Source: Limnoperna fortunei
Taxonomy: Eukaryota > Mollusca > Bivalvia > Mytilida > Modiolidae
Assembly: GCA_944474755.1 (NCBI GenBank)
Contig: OX104114.1
Location: forward strand, 79,718,623-79,782,622
DNA: 64,000 nucleotides
Direction of reading: 5' to 3'
Shown: positions 38,041 to 50,423 of the stretch, one piece after another
Position numbering within the stretch: position 1 is the stretch's first letter
Layout: every line of letters begins with the position of its first letter
Translations under genes and position numbers: made by a program
Notes under the pieces: generated by a model
What the model saw: the letters and a program-made list of their open reading frames with translations, nothing else
Database searches by the model: none
What the model was told of the DNA's origin: nothing

Positions 38041-38292
38041 TTTGAATGCCGTTTAACGCCACTTTCAGCAATTTTCTAGCTATATCATGGCGTCCAATTT
38101 TTATTGAGGGAGGAAGCCGGAGTACCCGGAGAAAACTCCGACCTGCGATAGGAAAACTGTTAATCCTTGTCAATTAAGATTATAGTCAAGTAAACCTAAC
38201 GCGCAGTGAGACTCGAACCCGCAACCTCGGTGTTGACAGACCACGGGATTAAGAGTTGACGAACTACCTTAACCACTCGGCTACCGAGGCCT
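38041..38292 (-). mobile_element. tRNA-derived SINE (near full length)
   Basis: Same family as 4001-4268, opposite strand. On the minus strand it starts with a tRNA-like head (box A near 38280, box B GGGTTCGAGTCTC near 38210). It runs through tctccgggtactccggcttcc and ends in ggcgttaaacggc. Confidence 0.9.
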
Positions 38293-38618
38293 CTCCATCA
38301 TTTTCCCTTCTCTATGAACAAACTACTGAGAATGGCAGCTATTCTATAATACTTTTAAAATGACTGGTCAAAACTTCTGTGGTTCTAGAGAGGACAACGA
38401 CTATATATATATATCTAATGAATATATATGTTTTTTTTATTTTCTTTTCTTTATTTTAGAACGGTTTGCGTTAAACATTGTAAACTATTATGAAACAGTG
38501 CTCAGGTTTTGTTTCATAAACTTTGAAACTTGACATAATTTTACGTGTTTTTCGAAAACAAAATGAAAAGGATGCAATGGTTTCATTAGTTAACGATTGA
38601 TGGGTGTGTTGATGTTTA

Positions 38619-41600
38619 TTATTTATAAGTTTCTAAAGTCCAGTACCTTCTTTTAAAGAAATGTGTTGTTCCGGCTACACTTATCAAAACAAAAACGACA
38701 CTTCCACCAATGGCAAGAAGTAGGACTGAAACAAAAGGGGACCATTTATTGTATAATGCCTTTTAAATTATGTCTGATAATTTGAATTCAACATTAAAAA
38801 CTTTAGTTTACTTTACCTGATTTGTAGTCTTTAAAAAGCATAAAAAAATACAATTTGTAACTGTCTTCAATGTATATTATTTTGATAGTAATAGAGGTTT
38901 AATTCTGTTTTATTAATTAACATTTACACATTTTGGTTACTTCGTGGCGTTCTATAATCTATTTCTTATGACTCACAATTATTTCATCTCAAACCAAGCC
39001 GATCATGAGCTTATAATATGTCATTAAAAAGGCAGTTAACAAATTAACTATGTAAGTTTCTTCTTATCAAGACGTTTAGTGGATCTCAAAAGCAACAATA
39101 TTTACAATTTTAAATACTAATAACTAAGATATTGTAGAGCTTATATCAAACCTAACAATATTTAAAGTACAAATAACTAAGATATTGAAGACCTTTTATC
39201 ATGACAATTTTAAAACGATGTACCTAATCCGACTACCACCATCAACACCTTGTGAGTAGTAAAACCTCATTATTTTCTAAATGTCATGACATTAAATGTA
39301 GACGATTAAAGTCTCAGTGTTATTCTTGTCAGCATCGAAGAGTGATGTCTGGGGTGGGTATACCCTCTGAAACTAACAGCCCCCGTAGATTCATTATGTA
39401 ACAGATTACCGCAATATCGTAGTTTTCGTTTTTTAATTTTTGCATATAATGTGTAACATGTTTACATTGTAACTATGTCATTTTTGTGTATGTAAATTTA
39501 ACATTTGAATTGTGGTATAATCTGTTTCAACAGCCACAAAGTAATCACTGATAAGGTTTTAATGCTTTGTTTTCAGAACATGACGTTTTAAATCTAACTT
39601 TTCGTTCTGCAAGATTGTTTGCTATGAAAATATCCTTGTCGAAAGCATGTTGGACACACCATCTATTTTATGTTAACTCTAAGGGGTACACATTTGTAAT
39701 AAAAAAGGTTGTATTGTTTAAGACATTACTTCAAACCGCTGATAAAATGTGGAACATAAGCGTTGATTTCCATTTGAACCTTTTTTGATCTACAGGAACA
39801 TAAACTGGACCATTCGCGGTCAGCTGTTTTCATTTGTCACTCAAATAACTTCTGCCAATGTGCGCTGACTTTTACAATAGATATCTATTGTTTGTCAATA
39901 TTCCGTCGAGTTACGTATCATATTAATATCTGAAGAAGATGAAAGACTACTTATCAATCTGAATAGTTATTACATGTGACTTAAACTCACCTAAATTACT
40001 TTCATCGTTAATCGAACTCTTTGATGTTGTTACTGGTTTGAAAGTTGTCCACACTTCAGACCTGTTTCTTCCATTTGTTAAGATTTTTTCTCGAACGTGC
40101 TTATTTAAATCGCATTTTATTTCGTCATGTTGGTCGTCTACGTGAAAGTAAAAACATAATTATTATCATATGTCAAAATTGCAAAACTATTCAGCCGCCA
40201 TCAAATGAAGTTCCATTTACCATTACATTATTGTATTTATCTCTGTAGAAGGTCTTATATCAAATTCACATTTAATGCATTTATAGTATTCTGTAACAAG
40301 ATATCAAACGTAACTGCAATATTCCTACATTGAAAGTAATTACACAAACTAATATGCAAGTCTATACAAGTCTATCTCTACTTGCTTATGATTCAATGTT
40401 TTGTATTTTAATCAAAAATAAAACCTTTTACAACTGTGTTTCTTACATTTTACTAGTTTAAATAAACGGTTTCGAAGTGTAGTCGTTGAATATTTCATAT
40501 AACAACCAGAATATAAATCACGCATTGATTTGGCAATGATCAATCAGATTCATTCACACGATTAAATAATGAAAAATTCATGTCACAGATAATGGATTTT
40601 TGTTACGCTAACGGTATTTATCCTTCTAACTGTAATATTGTGTACAAAATATGTAACATAGTTTGTTGGACTACAAATACTTATATTATGTATTACAACA
40701 ACAACAAAAAAAAAGAAAAGAAAAAACCTACACAAGCAAACACAACCCATTAAAACTGGTTGTACTTCCTGCAGTATTGCCTGAAATACAAACCTGTCCG
40801 TAAGATACAGAAATTTAATTTTTCCGTATGTCGGGATCCAAGTAGCCGTATTCCGCTGGATGAAGAGTATTGAACAGTCTGTCTATATATAGTCGACGTC
40901 AAATTTAGAACTGCAATTAACAAAATCAACTATATTTTACAGTACAATTACATTACATTTATTTATTGGCAGCATGCATATTGATATACCAGTGCATTTT
41001 AAACTAAAGAGTTTCAATTTTGTCTTATTACTCATTTAACGTAAATCATAAATTGTTCAGTTATGGAGAAGAAATACATATATCATTCGCCCAGTATTGG
41101 ATACAAGTTTCGTTACAATACCGCCATCCCAGCCTGCGTTAAAATAATTGTAAGGAAAATTCAAATACCCATTAATAGAAAATAACAAGTCATAACAGTA
41201 TAACAAGTCACGAAAAATTTATATAAATTAAGGAAAACTAAAAGTAATCAAGAGGTATTAAACCCATGTGGCTGAATGTAGTTCATGTATAGAATAATGT
41301 ATGATATATATACAACCTGAAAATACAAATTTCTAACAGTTTGTCAAATGAATATTCAAAGTCATGAACAAGTACAAATTCCACAAAATAAATAAATAAT
41401 AAAGTGCGTTGTATCTTAATTACATTTCACACAGCTAGCATGTTCGAATTATTTTACGAATAATGCGTGTTTGAGCGATGTAAACATACACAATCAATGC
41501 ATGCATGTCTACCTTACTTGATTAAGTTGATAGCATCAAAACCGCATAACCACTACTCTTATTTTGTTTGTTTGAAAATGGGATTAAACACCACTTTTAG

Positions 41601-43950
41601 CAATTTTATTGTGGAGCAGAAGCTCTATGATTAGATTATTAACCTTCCGCAACACCTGGAATAACTCCCGATTTTTAATGAGGCTGGTGCTACTAAATTG
41701 TTATTTTCGTGTAGCATATCTGTTTGTTATTATCCGACTTTTGTTTAATTTGTTTAGCCGTGATTTTGTCTAATCTTGATATCGTTTTTTGAATACTCCT
41801 TATTATCTTCGATCTATATCATGACGTTCAGTTTAAATCGAGTGATGAAGCAGGTATACCCGTTAAAAGTCGAGCTTGTTTTCTTGAATATAATTATAGA
41901 ATTAAGAGTTTAACAAATATGTTTATATTCACAATTCGTTGGTGTATTTCAGAAGGATCCAGATATATAACACTGGTAAAAAAATTAATTAACTGTTCAT
42001 AAAAGTCATACCTTTTTGATGCAAATTAACATATTCTTCACCTCCACAAAATTCAGCATTGTTTCCAGGACAAGACTCTTTACATTCTTTTGGGCTATCC
42101 TCGATATTTACATTAAATTTTTCGTAGCACCAACAATAGGTCACCTGTCAATGATATATTACAAGATAAATAACTTCAAGTTCTTTAACTGTTTCGCTGC
42201 CTGTTTATTTCAGTATTAATGCATATGTTTTCGATACAATAGATGGTTAAAAATGATATTCGCAGAACGTCAGTACCACTTGCTTAGTATCAAAGGTTCA
42301 ACTCGCAGGTCTGTATGACTACATATTCCTCCGCCAACTAATTGTCTTTAGTCAGTTTAATGTTGTTAATGGATAAGACACGAGTAATTGTTACTAATAA
42401 CGTCAATTTATTAACTTTATAATATTTACATTTATTTATAAATTATTTATCAGACAATGTTTGAATTCATTTTTCAGCTATATCATAGCGCCATGAATCA
42501 TTAGGAAGGATAAAGAATAAAATAGGTCCAAAACCCTGAATTCGGCATGGAAACTGTCAATTCTGGTTATCTAGGTAGGAGCCAAGCACACCCTGTTCCC
42601 CGAAAGACTTAGGATTGACACGCTGTTATCTTAAACCTTTGGGCACTGAGCCCCTTTGTCTCCTTTTTTGAGGTTCCAGGCTGTAAAGCTTGTTTGGGCA
42701 TATCCGTCGCAAAAACTATAAAAAATATGCTGTACTGCAATTTTCTGCAATGGGTTAAAAAACATGGAGTTGGTGTTAAACAGTTACAAGTACTGCAATT
42801 TTTGTAAATGTCTTTCCATACGATATGTTTCTGTGTAAAGATATTAAGTTAATGTTTTATTCTTTCGTACGTGTTACTTCAAAACAACTTCAAATAATAA
42901 AATTATTATTGAAATAATAGTAATTACAAATGTATAAACAAGAGTCGACTTGAGCACGCTCACGAAGCGATACCCACGCTTCGCTTTTAAGTCCAATTAT
43001 CTCCCCTTAATGATAATCGAGGTCAATAAAAATCCTTCATGCACATCTACATATAATGTACTTCCTTTATGCTAAGTTTCAATTAAATTTCATCAAGAGG
43101 TTTAGGAGGAGTTGCGCTTACAAAGGATGTGAAACAGACGGACAGACGGACAGACAGACAGACAGGGTGATTTCTATATGCCCCCCAAACAAGTTGGCGG
43201 GGCAGTCTAAATATAAATTTAGACTGACGGGTTAGAAAAAATGTGTAAAATAGGTATTTAAATACGTTTATTCATAATTTAAAAAAAAAACTTACAAGTT
43301 TGATGGTGTGTTTAGTTACAATCTTGTAAGCTAAAGATAGATATGTAAATTTTTCTCGAAATTGCTTTGACAATTTGGTTTCCATTATTTCTTTTGCAAC
43401 AGCTGAAACTATTTTAACTCATACCGACATTCCTATGTAAATAAATTTCTCTTCCTGACAAAACGACAAGCAATTAAATGAACTGGAATTAAACATTTGT
43501 TTCTGCAAATCACCTAGCACCTCATCCTGTCCTGATTTGAAACACCCTACAAAATATCATGATAATATCATTATAATATCATTATGGCAGAGTATATTAA
43601 TTTTTTTGTTTTAATATAACGCCATTTTTCTTTCAGCAATTTTTCACCTATATCATAGCATCCAGTTTTTTATTGGAGCGTATTATTACAAAATAGCAGT
43701 AAACAATAGGAATACTAAGCACATGAATCTTCAAAAGTTTTTAAAGAAAGCCAAATTTTCGTTATACCTCTATATTTAATCCATGGTAATCCAACCCATG
43801 CCACACCTTGCATTTTGCATGTTTCTGCAGCTTTTATGATTTCATTTCCGTAATTAAGTAAAGAACCGTTCATAGACTGACACAGCTCCGTTGCATCGTC
43901 ATACGACTTTTGTTCGTCATCAGAAAAGTAAATGATCCTTGAGGAACAAT
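38619..43950 (-). CDS. Gene A: WSC-domain membrane protein paralogue (5' exon not found)
   Basis: Five minus-strand exons: 43950-43768, 43546-43425, 42144-42012, 40137-39991 and 38725-38619. The junction phases are the same as in gene B, giving 230 residues in one open frame. The first module has SYDDATELCQSMNGSLL and QGVAWVGLPWIK. The WSC domain runs from the GCFKSGQD-type start through TYCWCYEKF and ECKESCPGN to EFCGGEEYVNL. Then come linker, membrane helix and KRRYWTLETYK tail. The ectodomain is only about 43-53% identical to gene B, whereas the linker and membrane exons differ at 6 of 82 residues. The first exon should end in phase 1 upstream of 43950, but I found no convincing signal-peptide exon up to about 48 kb. 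The gene may therefore be incomplete, have a distant first exon, or be a partial copy. Confidence 0.75.
39404..39896. other. Block present only in the right copy of the duplication
   Basis: Interrupts the duplication between ...gattcattatgta and tattccgtcgagttacg. Either an insertion here or a deletion in the left copy. No terminal repeats or coding motif recognised. Confidence 0.7.
40815..40882 (-). other. Candidate alternative exon, copy A (YGYLDP tail)
   Basis: Same acceptor, phase and stop as the two copies in gene B, reading (D)RLFNTLHPAEYGYLDPD. Its downstream flank matches that of B1 and its upstream flank matches that of B2. Confidence 0.35.
41570..41645 (-). repeat. SINE 3' fragment
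   Basis: gggattaaacaccacttttagcaat matches the reverse of the SINE 3' end. A more degraded trace with tttttcagctatatcatagc lies at 42470-42520. Confidence 0.6.
42950..43215 (+). repeat. Dispersed repeat with (GACA)n microsatellite
   Basis: Contains aggaggagttgcgcttacaa, then (gacagacg)n at 43137-43163 and gggtgatttctatatgcccc. I recall similar elements from bivalve genomes. It lies in the gene A intron between the two WSC exons. Confidence 0.7.
43610..43675 (-). repeat. SINE 3' fragment
   Basis: aacgccatttttctttcagc followed by tatatcatagcatccag matches the reversed SINE tail. Located in the gene A intron between the lectin-like and first WSC exons. Confidence 0.65.
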
Positions 43951-45274
43951 CTGCAATTGAAAACGCTTTTACAATCTTGCGTATAACTAACGTTTCATTT
44001 GTTTCCTTTATATACGAATGTGACGCTTTTAGGCCCAATATTTTCGTGTTATTTTAAAACTGTTTAAATCAGGTTATGTAGCCTTTTATATAGGTATAAT
44101 ATTTATATGTACATACATGCAATTTGTTACTAAAATCGTAAAACCTTCATACAAAATTGTGTAATCCTTGGAGATTAAAATGTGATAAAACATGCTTATG
44201 TATTTTGTTTACTATTACGATAAAAAGTTAATGTATTTTGCGTTTTTGTCTTTTAAAAGAACAGACACGAAAAAATAACAGATAACGCATTTTTGGGTAA
44301 ATGAAATCATGTCCTGACCTTTAAGTCTAAACAATTTCGCTTAAATTAAAAAAAAATTTTGTTAGATTGATATCTTTCAACTGTCAATGCTAAACATATA
44401 GTTTCATTTGTTATTCTGTTTTTTTAAATTTTATTAAATTAACAAATTAATTAATAAACAGAACCAAAAGTAAACAACATATGACAATCAAAAAAAGGAC
44501 GTTTAAAATAATTTAAGCATATACTTTTGTACTGTGATATGCATATCAATCACATTTTAAATGAACATTCGGATTGCACAGTTTACATAAGAGTTATCAG
44601 GAGATTGGAAGTAGAGAATAGTACCAACGAATATTCCTCTCCATTTGTGTGTAACAGATAACAAAAGCGATCAACTAAATTCATAATGTTTGCAATAAAA
44701 TTATATAGAGATGCTTTCAACTTGGCTACACAATTCTTTTTAAGTAAGCTTTTCAGTTAATACAATCCTCTGTCATTGTAGAAATTTTAGGCTCTAGAAT
44801 GTTTTATAAGCTGTAAAATATGTACTGCATGTTGTGAATGGTTCAGAAATATTACTACACATAAATGGAGAATGTGTTATTATAATATTGATATCAAGTG
44901 GCGTGTCGTATATTTGAGATTAACTGTCCTTCGTCGACGATTTCAAGATATGCATCTAACTTCAAAGCAATTTTTGAACTGTTTGTGATTCCTATAATAT
45001 CAAATTCAATGAAATGGTTCAGTGAAAGAACCTAACCTATATAGCGTAAGCTGAACTTAATAATTTTCTCTCATTTTTTGTTGTTCCCTTGTAGGTACCT
45101 TTAGTATCTGCTAGTATTAATACAGAAACATGTAGGCGAGTAACCGAGCGAAGTTCGTACTCATTAATAAGCCACCTATTTGATGGAAAATAGTACCTCT
45201 ATACTGTTATAGGTTTTAGAGCGTATATTTGCCTTTCATTTCTGCGACAAGGGCATAGCTCGTCAAAATATATA
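43951..45274. other. 5' flank of gene A
   Basis: No convincing signal-peptide exon or promoter. A short minus-strand frame starting at 44290 (MRYLLFF) is hydrophobic but has no good donor in phase 1. Confidence 0.4.
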
Positions 45275-45905
45275 TACAAGTCTAGAAGATTATGCAACGA
45301 TACAAATGACGGTGTTTCTTGTCAAAAATTTAGACAAAGACTGACCAACGAATGGCCTTAGTCATTGAATGTCAATATAAATAAATGACGTAAACAAGTC
45401 ATAACATATTGATCTTAAACTTTCTCATTTCCAACTTAACCAAAATAGTTGCTTCCCAGTCCGCCTGCCGCGGACGTGCCGTGCTGTTACTTAGCTTTGC
45501 TCAAGTATTCCAACAAGATGTAAACAAAATTACCAAGGTGACAAATTCATTACGCCAGACGCGCGTTTCGTCTACTTAAGACTCATCAGTGGCGTTAAAC
45601 TCTAAATGCTTAAAGTATTTTTTCATTCGGTGATTTAATAATATTAGTCCACTGGGATCGTGTAAAAACACAATACAGGTAGTTCAAAATATTATATAAA
45701 AAGTCTAAAGAGTCTACCAACCAGTAAGCTTATTAAATATCGGATCGACAAACATGACGATACAGCATAAACAAAAAATAATATACAACTCTAGAAGATT
45801 ATGCAACGATACAAATTCAGACAAAGACTGACCAACGAATGGCATTAGTCATTGAATGTCAATATAAATAAATGACGTAAACAAGTCATAACATATTGAT
45901 CTTAA
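45275..45905. repeat. Pair of ~130-bp direct repeats around a dispersed block
   Basis: 45281-45418 and 45789-45905 share tctagaagattatgcaacga through gtcataacatattgatctta; the second lacks about 20 bp. Between them are cgcgcgtttcgtctactt-agactcatcagtg (about 45560) and the block also found in reverse at 14618-14716. Confidence 0.85.
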
Positions 45906-45912
45906 TATATAT

Positions 45913-47064
45913 ATCTCGCCTACACATTTTTATGAGTATTTCAACGACCATCTTTATAAAGAAAATATAGAACGAGGACATTTGTATCCGGTTGCTCGAT
46001 ACTTATTTTCTTAGTTAACATTGCTTGTGTGCAGATATTTCATGTATAATCTGCCTCTGCACTTTAATTAATGAATTTAATGATTGTAAAGACAATATTC
46101 AAGCGAGAATAAGGAGAGAGCGTAACATTGTTCCAGATGTAATACCGAGTAATGATAGGTTCAAATCAAACAGTATTATGTTACCTTAGGGATACTGTGA
46201 GTTATCACATCTTATGGTATAGTTTGTTTTATTTAATTATAAAATTGTATTATAAAATTGTATACTTATCATTTTATATGCATTTTTTAAAATTATTAAC
46301 GATACCACTTTTATTATTTAGAACTATTTCACAAAAAATGATATCAAAATATTCGTTTAAAAAGATATACAACAACATCTAGAAACACAATTAAAACGAA
46401 AACAAAGTTTTACACTTTAAAAGTTGCACAAATATTTCGCCTGACCAACAGGCTTCATCAGTGTTTCTACAACAAAATTGTTATTTTTTAAATAAAACCG
46501 TAGAAGGCGACCCATATTTGTTCTTATTATTGAAAGATTGGATTAAGAAAAGTGAATATGTAGAAATGATATAAAATTAATATTTTTTAATGAATTATTG
46601 CGCTTTTTGATGATCAATGACCTCTACATATTAGCAAAAACTCAAGTTTTGTAAGTTTTTTACAAAAATTGTTTAATCCATAATCCACTTTAAGTATTTC
46701 CTGTTTTATGTGAACTCTGAACATACTATAGAGTACTGCAGGATTGAAGGATGTACTTTAAATTCATACTGATCAAACAGATGAAAAGTTATTTCTTCAA
46801 AGGCATAAAACAAATGTATTAAAACCTGCATTGATGTCATTTTCAATAAATAAAGTGTCTTAAGGTTAAACCAAATGAATTATAAATTATCTGTAATAAA
46901 AATATTCATTAGTTAGTTAGATACTTTTCAGACAGTTACTGCATTATATATTCCTGTTTATATCAAGCTGTGCATTATACCTCTACTTAAACCAATTATA
47001 TATATTGATCTCTTATGAATAACAATTTAATATTAGCTTATGGTATATAAAATATTAAACTACC
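45913..47064 (+). repeat. 1.1-kb dispersed repeat, copy 1
   Basis: Closely matches 62885-64000 in the same orientation, from catttttatgagtatttcaa through atttcgcctgaccaacaggc to the AT-rich end. It contains no recognisable coding motif. Both copies follow an AT-rich simple repeat. Confidence 0.9.
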
Positions 47065-47269
47065 TATCTAAATATTTAATAAATGATTAATCTCTAGAAT
47101 AGACTCATTAACTGGAAATATAAATAAACACAGAAGATAAATCACCATATTGTAAACTATAACATGTACAGGATGGTCTACACAACACATACACATATAA
47201 TTGATAAGGAAACTTCCAGGAATTGTATGTATTTTTAATTTAATTAAATATGGTCTTCCTTATTTATTA

Positions 47270-47395
47270 GATTGCCAGTTTCCTCCCGCATGGCGGAGAT
47301 TTTTTCCGGGTACTCCGGCTTGCTGTCCCAATAAAAACTGGACACCATGATATAGCTGAACAAGTTGCGTTAGACATCAAACAAACAAACAAATC
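47270..47395 (+). repeat. SINE 3' half
   Basis: ccgggtactccggcttgctg, then aataaaaactggacaccatg and a (caaa)n tail. Same family as 4001-4268, without a tRNA head. Confidence 0.8.
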
Positions 47396-48960
47396 CTAAT
47401 AAATTACACATACATGTTAGAGTGTTTTGAATTAAAACTATCTGTTAAGGCTACACAATGTTTTCTTCATAAAATACGCGCATTTATTTACTGTAAATAA
47501 ACCATGATTATTTACTTGAAGTAATACTGATAACAATTTAATATCGCAATTTTTTTTACAATTAAATGTAGTAGTACTAATGCTCGTCGCTAAATGTTTA
47601 ACTTTAAACAATTTTTTATGTTTCATTGTTATTCAATCGAAATTTCCGTTTAGTGTATAGTGATTGTACGTGCTGAGATGATTATTAGATAATTAATACT
47701 GACAAGTGGTGTATGATTCACACCATTTAAATCAACACTATAGTAATGAAGCATGAGGTTTGGCATGCCATAAATCCTGGTGTAACTTACCGTTTCTTTC
47801 GAAATGCCTGTACTGTCAGGACCAATGCTGTAGTTGCTATATTTTTGGTTGTTGGTTCTCAAGTTAGCTGGTTTCATGGCTTTTAATTTGTGGATTGTCT
47901 GTTTTAACATTTTCCTTTGTGTTAGGTATTAGGTTAGTACCAAAAATTGTTGTAACATATGCTTATTATGCTAGGAAAGAAAGTTATTTACGTTTGCAGT
48001 GAACAAACTATTTGATAAAGATTTAAAATCACGGGGACTCTAGAAATAAATAGAATAAACTAAAATTTAAATATAAATACAATATAAATAAAAATTACAA
48101 ATGTGTACATTACAGGTTTGTTTTAGAGGTTTCTACCCTTGCTTTGCCTTCGTTTTAGCAATACATAACACAAAGCTTAATCATGTAGAAACCAGTAGTG
48201 TTTGTTTATTATAATTACATTAACCGTCTAAAAGAAAGGTGAGTAAATTTAATGCCGACAAGAAAATTTGTAATTTTAAATAGCAAAGTGTTTGAAGTAG
48301 TTGGCAGACTTTTTTTCAATGAACATATGTGTGAAGTGCTCAAAACTTTGAGCGCCACTTACAAGTTGATTAGCAAAACGCGCTCCAATCGTATTACACG
48401 TTATAATCATGATGTCTTTGATTCCATTATATTTGTAAACGAGTATTTAGTACTGCTTGATTCAAAACTCATTTAGAAATAAAATTGCATCAATTCGGAA
48501 ACGTTTTAATATTTATTACTTGCATTTTGTATAATCAAAATGTTAACAACTAATGTTCTAAAACCAAATCTTATGACAATCAGAATTTACTTTCCTTTTA
48601 CAACAAACAGATAAGTAGCTGTTTGAGGGGTTAAAACTGCAATATTTGCTAATATAACTGTTGCTTTCATATGGATGTATGGATATCTTCATCAAACGCA
48701 TCAAAAGTATTTGTGACTACCAAACAACCTTATTCATAATAAAGCATAATGCCATGGTAGACAAGCCAGTCTCGACGTAAAATCTTGTTTCTATTCATAT
48801 CACTAACCATACTTAAAGACGAAGATTTTATGAGGTGCCTCATTTCCCTCCATAACAAATATGTTGTCGTCCCTCCAGACAATGCTTCTAACAATATTGT
48901 GTTTGTATGAAAGTCACATTACAATAAATGCCTCATTAAAGAACTTATGGAACGTTGTAA
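47396..48960. other. Non-coding
   Basis: Open frames at 47650-47910 (minus) and 48252-48476 (plus) have no recognised domain or splice support. Nothing else seen. Confidence 0.4.
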
Positions 48961-48964
48961 CTGC

Positions 48965-49185
48965 CAAATGTGTAGTTGCACATACTTTTTCTCTAAATGC
49001 ACAAACTTTTTCTCTATAGGCACATACTAATCTATATATGCACTTACTTTTTCTCTATATGCACATACTTTGTCTATGTAATTTTTCTATGCACTTACTT
49101 TGTCTCTATTTGCACATAGTTTTTCTCTATATGAACATACTTTGTCTATATATGTTTTCTATATCCACATACTTTTTCTATACTA
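48965..49185. repeat. Degenerate short tandem repeat
   Basis: Irregular units built on tttctctatatgcacatac (about 20-24 bp) repeated some eight times. A second small cluster lies at 49685-49745. The intervening sequence twice carries a tgcatgtaaccttata string (near 49250 and 49595). Confidence 0.85.
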
Positions 49186-50423
49186 GAAGGACGGATTTTT
49201 TAAACCCGTTAATAATCGACTTTATCGATTATTTTTTAATGTGCAACTGCATGTAACCTTATACATATTGAAGTACGAACTACAGCTATAGACTTCCGTC
49301 ACGTGAAGCAATCAAATAGGTTTTTTTTGTTTCACTGTGATCATTAAAAAGGAACTAAATTTACGCTTTCACTGATTATACATTTGCTTCCTAATAAATG
49401 CCTTCTAATTTAATAGTTGCCAGTTGGTTTGTATTGTACCCCTCACTGGTTTTCCAATCCCCGGAAATAAATTTTACAATGTGAAGGAGGACCTTATCCG
49501 TAACAAATTTGCGGACGTAATTTATCGTTAATTGTTAATTATTTAAAGCAATAATCGATATAAAAATTAAATATTTTGCATATGCAAAATTAACTGCATG
49601 TAACCTTATATGGGTTAATACTGCGCTATTTCTCTTTGTTTTTTGATATGTGCTTAAAAAAGTGGTCTATAATTTTAGAACTATAGATATGCACATACTT
49701 TGTCTTTATACTTTTTCTATATATGCACATACTTTTTTCATATAATTACATCTGCATTAGTTTAAAGACATCTCATCGGACTGTATAAGAAGACAACTCT
49801 GTCTGTATCAGAAGACAACTGGGACCGTCTGTGAAGATATCTCAGCCGTTTACGGAACGCTAACATCGACTAAAGAATTGACTATTATTTTGTTGATAAA
49901 TGTGATAAATACGTTATGTTTTTAATTTTCATTTTGTAAATTATAAATAAAATATTCAATCGTACATTTTATTACTTATGTTAATAGGGACATATATAGT
50001 ATATGCAGTAATGCCCTTCCACGCCAATTAGGTGAAATAAGATATACTTAAATTTAATAAAAGGAGTAGGTGCGGTAAAGGCCGATTTTGGCCCGTATTT
50101 TTCCCTAAAATTAAACTGTTACCTTTGACATGTATGTTCCCGTATATTGAACCCGACATATAAATCTTTCATAAATAAAATTAATATACCTTCGGTATGG
50201 AAGTTTTGCAAACCTTTTTTAACTGCAAAGTGTCCCTATTTTGGCATATTTACATATTTTGTTGAAAATAGTGGTAATAAACATAAAATTAAGTACGAGC
50301 GCAATCTTGTACCAACACAGTTTTTTACGGGTATACTGCTATATATCAGAGTAATTTATGTGCCAAGTATAAAGTTGGTACATCCTTGCGCTCTAGTTTA
50401 ATTTTTTTTTAAACTATGTAATA

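Larger units (their letters stand above)
38420..41074. repeat. Segmental duplication, right copy
   Basis: Counterpart of 19084-21908. It carries gene A's membrane and linker exons plus one candidate tail exon. Bordered on the left by a short (TA)n tract (38401-38415). It contains an extra ~490-bp block at 39404-39896. Confidence 0.95.

Noticed and set aside
43130..43165. Direct-repeat array as a possible CRISPR
   Set aside because: Simple (gacagacg)n microsatellite without spacers, inside a eukaryotic intron.
44240..44290. MRYLLFF start as a gene A signal peptide
   Set aside because: Hydrophobic but very short, with no credible phase 1 donor.
47650..47910. 86-residue minus-strand frame with a good gtaagt near 47790
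   Set aside because: Tested as the missing first exon of gene A: the N-terminus is not hydrophobic and the donor phase does not fit.
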